NCBI GenBank assembly: GCA_965371805.1
Contig: CBDUZW010000024.1
Coordinates: 1 to 57,652, forward strand
DNA: 57,652 nt
Direction of reading: 5' to 3'
DNA from: JAOZTV01 sp965371805
Lineage (GTDB): Bacteria; Acidobacteriota; Aminicenantia; UBA2199
Below are positions 26,659 to 34,959 of the stretch, piece after piece. The notes under the pieces were generated by a model. The model made no database searches. It was not told the origin of the DNA and saw only the letters and a program-made list of their open reading frames with translations. The position numbers and the translations under genes were made by a program. Numbering within the stretch: position 1 is the stretch's first letter; each line of letters starts with the position of its first letter.

Positions 26659-26815
26659 TTACTGGTTGTAGGAAGACTCAAATAATTTGACATCATCTCT
26701 ATAATCAGATCTTCGTTGCAGTATCTTACTCTTTAAAGCCCCAATGGACTTATCTCTTAAACCCTCTGGATTAAAAAATGACTCTCTAAATTTTTAAAAA
26801 GTCTCCAAGTGTCTT
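26659..26815 (-). pseudogene. Remnant of another sulfotransferase
   Basis: Minus-strand sequence reads ESFFNPEGLRDKSIGALKSK and resembles ESFFNPEALKKHIHWGFKEI in the intact sulfotransferase ending at 32276. The two DNA segments are clearly similar (26755-26800 and 32785-32830). Frame breaks and an early stop leave only a fragment. It sits between the frameshifted sulfotransferase and the large fusion gene. Confidence 0.6.
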
Positions 26816-27231
26816 TCATTGCTCTGCATCATTTTTTCGTTCTTTCTTTAAATCCATCGATAAAAGTCAATGTCTCAGTTCGTATTGTTATTTGGGGGGG
26901 TGAAGCTGTAACATTGGATGATTTTGAGCTATTCAAATCGACTTTCCCAAATAACACTCTATTTTGGATTGATAAAAATGGTGTCGACTCTGTTGATCTT
27001 TTGAAAGGTTTTGACAAGAATGAACTGACAATATGTACAATTATGTACAGTGTTGATAATATTACTGACATGGCGCATGCCAAAGAGATACTTGAATTGA
27101 TCCCTGCAAATGGTATTGCCGTTCAGGGAGATGGAACTAAGAAAGGACACAATAGCTTGACTCCATTTCTAACCAAAGGTTCGTTTTCAGAATTGCTTAA
27201 TAATAGGCTTAATTTAGTAAGTATTCCATAA
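26809..27231 (+). pseudogene. Orphan ORF with an NRPS adenylation-like fragment
   Basis: A 140-residue plus-strand frame runs opposite to its neighbours. Its part VRIVIWGGEAVTLDDFELFK looks like the GGEAL region of NRPS/acyl-CoA synthetase adenylation domains. The part after about residue 55 (VDSVDLLKGFDKNELTICTI...) does not continue that domain and I do not recognise it. There is no convincing ribosome binding site. It is probably a chimera of gene remnants rather than a working gene. If the motif is right, a peptide synthetase once lay here. Confidence 0.35.
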
Positions 27232-27268
27232 TAGATATACAGTCTTATACCTTTTTAAGGTAAACGCT

Positions 27269-30200
27269 TTACCATAACCACTTTTCAGGCTTATTATCAC
27301 CAAAATATTCAGCCATCTGAGTGTATATTGGATCCAGTTTTTTGCGGATCCGGCGCTTCTGTTCCAGGCTGAAAGGTATTCCCCTGGACGAGTTCAATAC
27401 ACGGTCAAAGTCCGGTTTATAATAAGAGATCTCAAGAAATTTACAAAGGGACGAGGCACTCTCTTCTGTAAATAGATCTTCATATATAAATACTTTAAAT
27501 GGAATTTTCGGTACGACTTCTGCTATTGATTTTAATGTGAAAAGATAATCAGACCTCACATAGTGGTTATTGTCCGGTGATAATTGTTCAATTTCCAAAT
27601 CAATATCAATATCTGGTTTAATTCGCATGGTGTGTTGAATATGTGAAATGGTTCTACTGGTCGGATCGCGCATCAAAAAGAATATACGAGCATTAAAACC
27701 CAAATTCCTGATGATACGGTATCCCTCCGGAGGTAGATGAGAATATGATGGAGAAATTTCACCAAAAAGTTTTTCTTTACCGATTCTTCGTTCAAAATAG
27801 TGCAGAAATTCATTTTTGTCCATATTCAGGGCACTGAGCTCTGCGAGATCATAAAGGTGTTGACGCACTTTTTTGAAAGAAAGATAATTGTGTGAATTTT
27901 TCAGAATAATATCTACCATTCTTCTTGTACGAAAGTCCTGACCATATTTTTTAAATGGATTAGCAATCAGTGTATTGAAAAAATTCATCTCTTTAATCGG
28001 TGAATGAAAGACCTCCGGATGACTCTTTAAATAATCAGAGACCCATGTAGTGCCACACCTCATAGCCCCAATCCCAACAAACATATTTTTCCCACGCAAT
28101 CGAGCGAAAAATTTCTCATGAAAATCATCCGCGATCTCATTATGATCAAAATTCACTTCATTATGGCTCAAGGGCAAAGGCTCCAGATTCTTATCATTGA
28201 ATACTACTGTCTGGAAATCCTTTTTCTCTGTGCCATATCGACATGTTAAATAATGAATCGTGCTGATTATGGCATCAAGTCTGGCTTTGTATCGATCTTG
28301 AGCTGCCCCCGACACCTCCAGGGCATGTATACCGGATGATAGTCTATGCACAGCACTATTGGAGATTTTATATAGATATTTGTCATCCGTCTGCCTTATA
28401 TATTTTTTTAACCACGGTGATTTACCCCAAAAAGTCCACATACCCGGGACGCACAGTATTTTTAACAATTCAGCTTTATCAAGAATGCCATATGGTAGAT
28501 GTGGATTAAAGCACTCTTTAGCGGTGAAATGAAATCCAATCTGTGGCTCTTCATATTTTATCTTTGCTGCAACATCATTATTCAGATATTCAATACTCTT
28601 GGAAAGTCTGGCAAATGGAATGATTATATATGGTAAATGGGGGCTTTGAGTGCAATCTCGACAGAGAACCTTAAAATCATTCTCTTTAAATATGCAACTT
28701 CCGTCCAGGACAAATGTCCAATTTGCCGTACGCCTTCCCTCTTCCAGAGCAATATTACGTGCTCCATTTATATTCATCACATAATTAATTTTCGGAGCAA
28801 TTGCCCAGAGAATTTGTTTTTTTTGAAAATTCCTGGGTTTACTATAGAAATTTTTTGATGAAAAATAATGAATCCCTCCAAAAACATCTACTCTCCAGCC
28901 TTTTTTTGCATACTCCTTACTATCAAAGGGTATTCGTAAATAGTCCACGGAGTATCTATCTAACAGATCTATCAGTTCTTTCTCACGCTTCAAATCAATA
29001 ATTCGATTCAGGATAAAGTATTTTCTGCAATTTAGAAAATTCGGCTCATTCTCAAGAATAAATTTTAGATTATTTAAGGTCTGATCCTTGGAATGTCTAG
29101 GAGGATGATCATTACCCAATATTCTAATAATTAAAAATTCAGAAAGTACATTTCGCTCATTAAATTCAGCCCTATTTTCTTTTAAAAAATTCTGCTTATG
29201 CAATATTTTTGTCCATCGATTTAGTTTTAAATAAAGATTGCTTAAATAGTTACGAAAAAAAATCAGGGGCTTTTTAAAAACTCTAAAATAGTACAAAATT
29301 GACTTAATCAGTTTATATATCCAGAAATACCCAGATTGAGCCCTGTGTTTAGTTTGTCGGAAAAATCGTTTCATTCTGCTAACATTTCTCTCCTTTTCTT
29401 TGAAGTCTCCAGCTTTCTTAAGATAATCCCTTATCTGTTCATCAAGAAGTGATTGTAAATAAGAATAGTCAATGTTTTTTGGATATTTCAGGAAATTCAA
29501 TTCAAATAATTGCTTTTGTCCCGGGAAATAATTCTTACGCACCCATTCATTTGTTTCTGTAAACTGCTTAACGAATGCTTCCGCATCTTTCCTTTTAACG
29601 TTTCTTTTCTCACCGGACAGTTCATTTTTAATTTGATTCTGTAGTTTTGTATAGCCTGAGTTACGATTACCTGATGAAAAGTTTTTTCTGATCTCATTAT
29701 TTAATTTTGAAATAACATATTGAGCCTTCAAACTGATTGCAGTGTTTAACTTCTCAATATTTGCAGAGATCAAATCCCTATCCAGTCCTGTTATTTTAAT
29801 GAACTTTTCCACTGAGTTTGTTGAATGCTGCATATCGGAATATAGAGCAATTTTAATCTTATTACGGGGAACATGTGCTTCAAACCGTTGTATCAATGCC
29901 TTATAATCATAATAATCATTATAATCATTTACTACCCGCCCCTTTGGTAACTTTGAGTATGCATGCCCCCCAATATTATCAAAAACATTATCGAAGTTTT
30001 TATGACCGGCCATAAGAGCAGTACCAAATCGACTTACAGCAAGATCATCCTGCCTTCGTAAGAATATTACGACCTCAATATCAGAAACAATATCTTCAAA
30101 TAATTCAAATAACCGCTTTATTTCACTCTTATATATAAGCCTGCTATGGATCAGCTCCGTGCTTACGATCAGTGTATGCCACTGATCATAATTATTAAGT

Positions 30201-30463
30201 TCACGCTGTAATTTCTGTTTCAAATCAATTCTGAAATTTTTTAATGACATTCCTGTATTTGCAAAGATATGTGCACGAATATTATCCATCACATCATCAT
30301 CCTGTGCTGCCGCAACAATTTTTGTATGATTTTCAATACCAAGAGATCTAGGATAAATAATCCCTCTTTCTGCTAACCCTCTGCGACCATTTGCCAATGC
30401 TCTTTGAATCGATTTAGTCCCGGTTTTTTCACAACCGACATGAAGAATTAATTTCTTATCCAT
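27269..30463 (-). CDS. Sulfotransferase - GT-like - sulfotransferase fusion enzyme
   Basis: This 1064-residue protein has three parts. Residues 1-330: a sulfotransferase-like domain starting LILHVGCEKTGTKSIQ (P-loop-like PAPS site). Residues about 440-750: a domain beginning IIRILGNDHPPRHSKDQTLN with RNIALEEGRRTANWTFVLDG, resembling GT-A glycosyltransferases (inference). Residues about 790-1064: a second sulfotransferase with IGAMRCGTTWVSDYLKSHPE (5'-PSB) and IFFLMRDPTSRTISHI (3'-PB). A basic amphipathic linker (about 375-440) may touch the membrane. No transmembrane helix is obvious. It overlaps the ABC transporter stop by 8 bases. It could glycosylate and sulfate one acceptor. I know of no characterised enzyme with this order. 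Confidence 0.8.
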   Translation of the reverse strand: MDKKLILHVGCEKTGTKSIQRALANGRRGLAERGIIYPRSLGIENHTKIVAAAQDDDVMDNIRAHIFANTGMSLKNFRIDLKQKLQRELNNYDQWHTLIVSTELIHSRLIYKSEIKRLFELFEDIVSDIEVVIFLRRQDDLAVSRFGTALMAGHKNFDNVFDNIGGHAYSKLPKGRVVNDYNDYYDYKALIQRFEAHVPRNKIKIALYSDMQHSTNSVEKFIKITGLDRDLISANIEKLNTAISLKAQYVISKLNNEIRKNFSSGNRNSGYTKLQNQIKNELSGEKRNVKRKDAEAFVKQFTETNEWVRKNYFPGQKQLFELNFLKYPKNIDYSYLQSLLDEQIRDYLKKAGDFKEKERNVSRMKRFFRQTKHRAQSGYFWIYKLIKSILYYFRVFKKPLIFFRNYLSNLYLKLNRWTKILHKQNFLKENRAEFNERNVLSEFLIIRILGNDHPPRHSKDQTLNNLKFILENEPNFLNCRKYFILNRIIDLKREKELIDLLDRYSVDYLRIPFDSKEYAKKGWRVDVFGGIHYFSSKNFYSKPRNFQKKQILWAIAPKINYVMNINGARNIALEEGRRTANWTFVLDGSCIFKENDFKVLCRDCTQSPHLPYIIIPFARLSKSIEYLNNDVAAKIKYEEPQIGFHFTAKECFNPHLPYGILDKAELLKILCVPGMWTFWGKSPWLKKYIRQTDDKYLYKISNSAVHRLSSGIHALEVSGAAQDRYKARLDAIISTIHYLTCRYGTEKKDFQTVVFNDKNLEPLPLSHNEVNFDHNEIADDFHEKFFARLRGKNMFVGIGAMRCGTTWVSDYLKSHPEVFHSPIKEMNFFNTLIANPFKKYGQDFRTRRMVDIILKNSHNYLSFKKVRQHLYDLAELSALNMDKNEFLHYFERRIGKEKLFGEISPSYSHLPPEGYRIIRNLGFNARIFFLMRDPTSRTISHIQHTMRIKPDIDIDLEIEQLSPDNNHYVRSDYLFTLKSIAEVVPKIPFKVFIYEDLFTEESASSLCKFLEISYYKPDFDRVLNSSRGIPFSLEQKRRIRKKLDPIYTQMAEYFGDNKPEKWLW

Positions 30464-32279
30464 TTTTTATAAAACGATTTTTATGAAGTTTATATAGATT
30501 TGCATAGTGACCGTTTTTATGGATAAGTTCCTGATGCGAACCATGTTCAATAATGCATCCCTTATCAATAACTATAATTCTATCAGCGATACTCACAGTT
30601 GAGAATCGATGTGAGATAAGTAAAGTGGTACGTCCCTTTGATATCTCTTTGAAATCATTGAATATTTCGTATTCAGTATGTGCATCTAAATTCGCTGTAG
30701 GTTCATCTAGAATAAGCAGTGATGCTTCTCTGGCAAAGGCACGTGCAATGGCAATTTTCTGCCATTGTCCTCCGGATAAAGTATAGTTGCCAAATTTTCT
30801 ACCAAGCATAGTGTCATACCCATCCGGCATATCAAGGATCATCTTATCAATTCCCACTTTTTCAGCAATAGCTTCAATGGATACCCGATCACCCATTAGT
30901 TTTTTCCAATTACCATAGGCAATATTATCTAAAACGCTTGCTTCATACCGGTTGAAATTTTGAAAAACAAATGCAATCTGATTATAAAGATAGTCCAGAT
31001 CAAACTCTTTTATATTATGATTATCAATATAAATATCTCCCTGATCAGAATCATATAAACGAGAAACTAATTTTGCAATCGTCGATTTTCCAGAGCCGTT
31101 TTCTCCAACTAAGGCTACAACTTCGCCGGGTTGAATAGTAAACGAGATATCATGAAGTACCTTTATTTTAGATCCCGGATAAGCAAAGGAGACATTTTTA
31201 AACTTTATTTCCCCATCAATGTTTTTCGGAATATAATTGTGATGACTGTATAGTTTTGGTTTTAAGTTTAGATATTCAATTAAATCGGTGACATACATTG
31301 CCTGTTGAAAAATACTCGTCACACTAATACTTGAACTTTCGATGGTATTTTTTAATTGATGTGTTGCCCGTCCATAAATGACCAAATCACCAACTGTCAG
31401 TAATCCCTGAAAAACGCGCCATGCAATCCATCCTGATGTGACAGCTATGGCACCTGCAAAAAGGATAGCAAAGATAAAGTTACCTGAAATTTGCTTTATA
31501 TAGAGCTTCCGATCCTCTCCAATAAACTCTTCCATATAACTCTGATAACGTTCAGTGAGAGGTTTGGCAAGATCCAGCAATCGCACCTCCGGTACAAATG
31601 TATTATTTAACATAGTCTGGGAGTAATAACGGATCCACCGGCGACGGGTTGCTCTATTGCGCGACTTTATATACTGAAGCCTGGACTGCTTTAAATAGAA
31701 ATTGAGATATGGAATTGAAATTGGAAAAAGCAGAAAGGTTGCGATTGGATCAATGACGACTAAAATGCCAATGATCGAAATAAGTGAAAGGCTGTTGGTA
31801 ATAAAACTAAATATCTGGTTAATAAAACCATTAATATTACCGGAAATATTACCTTGAGCACGTTCTAGAGTATCTTGTAAATCAGGATCTTCAAATGTGG
31901 CAATTTCAAGCTTTCTGGCATGTTTTAAAACTTCAACTGTGATATTAATTTGAAGAATTTCATTTAGACGACGTGATGCATATTGTCGTCCGGCAGAAGA
32001 TGCTGCCTGTATAACAGCAATAACCAGGATCAAAGCGATCCACACAAGAATTGAGTTGAAATTACTGTTTGAATTCCTGCTTACTTCAACTATGGCATTA
32101 ATAAATTCACGTCCAACCAGAGCCAGCAGGGCTAATAAACATGCTGGTATGATGGTGAAAATAAGTTTGAGGATTAACCATAGTTTGGAAATTTTCCAAA
32201 CCTTTTCAAACACCCATCTTATAGTAGGACCCAGTAAGCCTATTTTATCCTTAACTAATAAATTATCTTTATCATTCAT
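30456..32279 (-). CDS. ABC exporter (fused permease and ATPase, MsbA-like)
   Basis: This half-transporter of about 607 residues has a six-helix permease domain (about 20-330, including ILKLIFTIIPACLLALLALV) and an ATPase domain with Walker A VGENGSGKSTIAKL, signature TLSGGQWQKIAIARA, Walker B LLILDEPTANLDA and H-loop LISHRFSTV. It is of the lipid/peptide exporter type and would work as a homodimer. The ATG at 32279 forms an ATGA overlap with the sulfotransferase stop, so it was preferred to 32300. Its place between sulfotransferase genes suggests that it exports or flips the modified product. Confidence 0.9.
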   Translation of the reverse strand: MNDKDNLLVKDKIGLLGPTIRWVFEKVWKISKLWLILKLIFTIIPACLLALLALVGREFINAIVEVSRNSNSNFNSILVWIALILVIAVIQAASSAGRQYASRRLNEILQINITVEVLKHARKLEIATFEDPDLQDTLERAQGNISGNINGFINQIFSFITNSLSLISIIGILVVIDPIATFLLFPISIPYLNFYLKQSRLQYIKSRNRATRRRWIRYYSQTMLNNTFVPEVRLLDLAKPLTERYQSYMEEFIGEDRKLYIKQISGNFIFAILFAGAIAVTSGWIAWRVFQGLLTVGDLVIYGRATHQLKNTIESSSISVTSIFQQAMYVTDLIEYLNLKPKLYSHHNYIPKNIDGEIKFKNVSFAYPGSKIKVLHDISFTIQPGEVVALVGENGSGKSTIAKLVSRLYDSDQGDIYIDNHNIKEFDLDYLYNQIAFVFQNFNRYEASVLDNIAYGNWKKLMGDRVSIEAIAEKVGIDKMILDMPDGYDTMLGRKFGNYTLSGGQWQKIAIARAFAREASLLILDEPTANLDAHTEYEIFNDFKEISKGRTTLLISHRFSTVSIADRIIVIDKGCIIEHGSHQELIHKNGHYANLYKLHKNRFIKNG

Positions 32280-33100
32280 TCTTGTCTTTGTCCAGTGCAT
32301 TCATTGATTTGTAATTTCATTTTGATATCATTTGGTAATTTTTCAATATCAAGTTGTAAGGAATTAATGATTTTTTTAATTTGTTCAGACGTAAGCATTT
32401 CTCTATGGGGCTTTCCATCTTCTCTTTCTGTTTTCCAAATTCCTTCTTTAACTTTTATTATGTCATACTGCTTTAAGGAAATTTCAAAACCCAGCCAGTT
32501 AAATAACTCTTTTAATCTGGTGGATTTTTGTGCAATTATATCCTCATATTTGATAATGAAACAATTGCATTTCTTTTCAGACTCAAATGCACTCATGTTC
32601 CGGTTCTGTGCTTTCCATGTTGTGAGAATTTCATCAAATCCACCCCATTTTTCCATTACCAGCTGGCTCGCAATAACGTCCATCGGATGTCGTGTAATAA
32701 AGATAAACTTAGCATTTGGATAAATATCCACCAGCATCTCTAAAACCAGATCATTGTTGAAATACCTTATCTCTTTGAACCCCCAATGGATGTGTTTTTT
32801 TAAAGCCTCTGGATTAAAGAATGACTCTATAAATTTTTTAAAATTGTATTTTATTGTTTTTTTTCCATACCATTGTAACCAGCTATATCCAATCTTTGAG
32901 ATGTATTTGCGTTTGAAAATAAAATTCGGTGACACTTCTTCCGAAATGTGTTCATTTATGTCCTCGTCTGTAAAATTCATAAAGTATGCTTCTGCAATTG
33001 ATTTTAAAAATCCGCCATGTTCACCATAGATCATAATGTCATCAATGCTGTTGAGAATCTTCATTAATAAGGTCGTTCCGCTTCTTCCGGATCCAATCAA
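32276..33100 (-). CDS. PAPS-dependent sulfotransferase
   Basis: The frame of about 274 residues begins in IGSGRSGTTLLMKIL, the 5'-phosphosulfate loop, and has IFITRHPMDVIASQL, the 3'-phosphate motif, in the middle. It belongs to the Sulfotransfer_1/3 group, which transfers sulfate from PAPS to hydroxyls or amines. The 33100 start is a TTG. The frame is open a little further upstream (KKKGKFPIFL), where a long A run separates it from an ATG at 33149. A one-base indel in that run would give the natural start MIGINFRKKK. It is the first gene of the island operon and is coupled by ATGA to the ABC exporter. Confidence 0.82.
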   Translation of the reverse strand: MIGSGRSGTTLLMKILNSIDDIMIYGEHGGFLKSIAEAYFMNFTDEDINEHISEEVSPNFIFKRKYISKIGYSWLQWYGKKTIKYNFKKFIESFFNPEALKKHIHWGFKEIRYFNNDLVLEMLVDIYPNAKFIFITRHPMDVIASQLVMEKWGGFDEILTTWKAQNRNMSAFESEKKCNCFIIKYEDIIAQKSTRLKELFNWLGFEISLKQYDIIKVKEGIWKTEREDGKPHREMLTSEQIKKIINSLQLDIEKLPNDIKMKLQINECTGQRQE

Positions 33101-33362
33101 AAAAATCGGAAATTTACCTTTTTTTTTTTCTAAAATTAATTCCTATCATTTTCAATTTACCATCTCTTTTTTTCATCTTCTAATAATAATATTCTATTTA
33201 GAATCATATTAAGAATATAAAACCTATAATATTTTAGATTCCATATCATATTAACATAGTGCTTTTAAGGAACTGAATTGTTAATGTCTCTATGAGAATT
33301 TTATGTATTATACCCAATATGAAATTCTATTTATTTTTTGCTGAATTCTTCATAATTGTTAA

Positions 33363-33749
33363 TTAATTTTTATATTTGTTCTTGTTTTTTTTCTTTTTAA
33401 AAAATTTATCTTTTTGTTCTTTTGTTAGAATTTCTTTTAACTTTGCATGTAATTGCTTTTGATATGGTTTTAATTCCCTTTTAATTTCTTTTTTTATTTT
33501 TTTATATTCATTCGAATTTTTTTCCAAACCTTTTAATTTTAACTTTAATTCTTTTCTCTTCTTTTTTATTTCAGGTGTATAGATTTCTTTTCGGGCTGCT
33601 TTAAATTTTTCTATTTGTTTATCAGTCAGTTCTAATTTTCTCAATCTTTTTGGTAATTTTGATTCTTTTTTTCCCTCACATTGGATAACAAAAGAGGTAA
33701 AAGTCAAAAGGGTTAATATTAAAGTATAAATTTTAAATTTATTTTTCAT
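33363..33749 (-). CDS. Spy/CpxP-like lipoprotein with LTxxQ motifs
   Basis: This is a 128-residue, very lysine-rich protein. The N-terminus is a lipoprotein signal (LLTFTSFVIQC, lipobox cysteine at about 24). Mature helices carry two LTxxQ-type motifs, LTDKQIEKF and LTKEQKDKF, the mark of Spy/CpxP-type periplasmic chaperones and metal or stress sensors. The family is induced by envelope stress. It has a strong ribosome binding site (AGGAGA) and a promoter with an operator in its spacer. It lies between two sulfotransferase genes but has its own promoter. Confidence 0.65.
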   Translation of the reverse strand: MKNKFKIYTLILTLLTFTSFVIQCEGKKESKLPKRLRKLELTDKQIEKFKAARKEIYTPEIKKKRKELKLKLKGLEKNSNEYKKIKKEIKRELKPYQKQLHAKLKEILTKEQKDKFFKKKKNKNKYKN

Positions 33750-33778
33750 TCAATTTCTCCTGAAAATTTTTATATTAT

Positions 33779-33808
33779 ATAATACTTAATAATTAGTAAG
33801 TATGTCAA
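33779..33808 (-). promoter_or_regulatory. Promoter with ATACTTA-N8-TAAGTAT operator for the Spy-like gene
   Basis: On the minus strand TTGACA (33808-33803), an 18-base spacer and TATTAT (33784-33779) form a good promoter. The perfect 7-base inverted repeat ATACTTA (33782-33788) and TAAGTAT (33797-33803) almost fills the spacer, a position typical of TetR- or MerR-type control. No such regulator gene is adjacent. Confidence 0.6.
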
Positions 33809-33881
33809 GTTTAAGTTTTTCTTATTTTTTTTTTTTTACTCTGCTGATTATTATTACAATTAACAATTGCTGAGTAACTCA

Positions 33882-34589
33882 TTAAAATGAGTAATTAAAC
33901 ATCAGGAAATCTTTTTCATATCGTTTTGCAACCAATTTTTTTGTTTCTTCTGAATAATAATCCTGGTAAATTTTATGTTTTGATGTTTGTTTGTGGGGTA
34001 GTTCTAAATTATCAGGCAAACCAGCTCTTTTTTTGATAATTTCAAAATCTTCATCTATTTTTTCAAATTTTCCAACATAATCAACCAATAATGCACCTTT
34101 GGCATCTGTAATAAATGTATGCTGGGGTTTAAAATGAACATTCATCGTTTCATCCGGAATGTCACAGATTATTTTAATAAAGTCTTCGAATGGTTTATAT
34201 TTCCAACTTTTATTTTTTTGAAAATTTCTTTCCCCAATCACTTTATTAGAATAAAAAGAGACTAGCCTGTCATAAGGATTTCTAACAAAAGCGAATTTAA
34301 AATAACGATCATTATTGAGCAGGGAACTTCTAAGTATAGAGGGGAAATCAATTTTATGGAAATCTTGGATTTTGCTGTCTTGATTTAGGTTTAATAACAT
34401 TGCACATGTTTTTTTCAAGCTTGAAGAAGCGATCTTAGGAATAAAAAAATATACTGTTTTATACTCAGACAAAAATATATTAAACCTATTTGTATCTCGA
34501 TATTTTCTATTTATTAATGTTTTTTTTGAAGGAATAAACAATTTTCGTAATTTGTTTACGAATAAGCTTTTTTTTATAAGGTTTTTCAT
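33882..34589 (-). CDS. Sulfotransferase of the HNK-1/chondroitin (Sulfotransfer_2) type
   Basis: This protein of about 235 residues carries YFFIPKIASSSLKKT, the 5'-PSB motif of carbohydrate sulfotransferases (PKxAxxS/TS), and FAFVRNPYDRLVSFYSNKV, the 3'-PB motif. It ends in a YEKDFLMFNY motif typical of the family. Such enzymes sulfate sugar hydroxyls, which supports a glycan product for the island. The ATG at 34589 was preferred to a TTG at 34607. It is upstream of, and on the same strand as, the rest of the island, separated by the Spy-like gene. Confidence 0.85.
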   Translation of the reverse strand: MKNLIKKSLFVNKLRKLFIPSKKTLINRKYRDTNRFNIFLSEYKTVYFFIPKIASSSLKKTCAMLLNLNQDSKIQDFHKIDFPSILRSSLLNNDRYFKFAFVRNPYDRLVSFYSNKVIGERNFQKNKSWKYKPFEDFIKIICDIPDETMNVHFKPQHTFITDAKGALLVDYVGKFEKIDEDFEIIKKRAGLPDNLELPHKQTSKHKIYQDYYSEETKKLVAKRYEKDFLMFNYSF

Positions 34590-34647
34590 CTTCTTTATTT
34601 TTTCCAAATCAATTCAATGAATTATTTTATCATACTATTTTGATAAA

Positions 34648-34881
34648 GTGAATTGTTTGACAGGTTTAGAACCATATATGCGCCAGTCAAAAAGAGAAAT
34701 GATAGTGCTTATTATTAAAGGAAAGAATAATAAAGAAATCGAGAAAAAATCATTTATATCCTTAGGAACTGTGCGGAACAATATATCTGAAAAATATAAA
34801 AAACTGAATATAAAAAATAGATTTGAGTTAATAAATATTTTTGTCTTTTCCATTAGCATTAAGTTATTATATAAACTATAG
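34648..34881 (+). pseudogene. Truncated copy of the LuxR-domain regulator tail
   Basis: The frame encodes SKREMIVLIIKGKNNKEIEK and FISLGTVRNNISEKYKKLNI, nearly the same as the last 55 residues of the regulator ending at 23999. It has no propeller, Y_Y_Y or membrane part and extends into unrelated codons after INIF. An ATG is present at 34678 but without a ribosome binding site. A free small HTH protein that competes for the same DNA sites is possible but unproven. Confidence 0.6.
34693..34842 (+). repeat. Direct repeat, copy 2 of the LuxR-domain sequence
   Basis: This is the second copy of the sequence at 23835-23985, in the same orientation, on the far side of the sulfation island. Differences are scattered, so the duplication is not recent. 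Confidence 0.8.
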
Positions 34882-34959
34882 AATCAATGTTGGTGACACA
34901 GATTATTGATATCTTTTACAAACACATAAAATCTGATAAGATAATCTATAGGAGGAAAT

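Noticed and set aside
26678..26690. TTGACATCATCT as an operator half-site
   Set aside because: It lies within the sulfotransferase remnant and lacks the TGTCA arm.
34891..34905. TGACACAGATTA upstream of the BNR gene as a fifth TGACA-box
   Set aside because: Only the first half-site matches, and its distance to the nearest -35 differs from the other sites.
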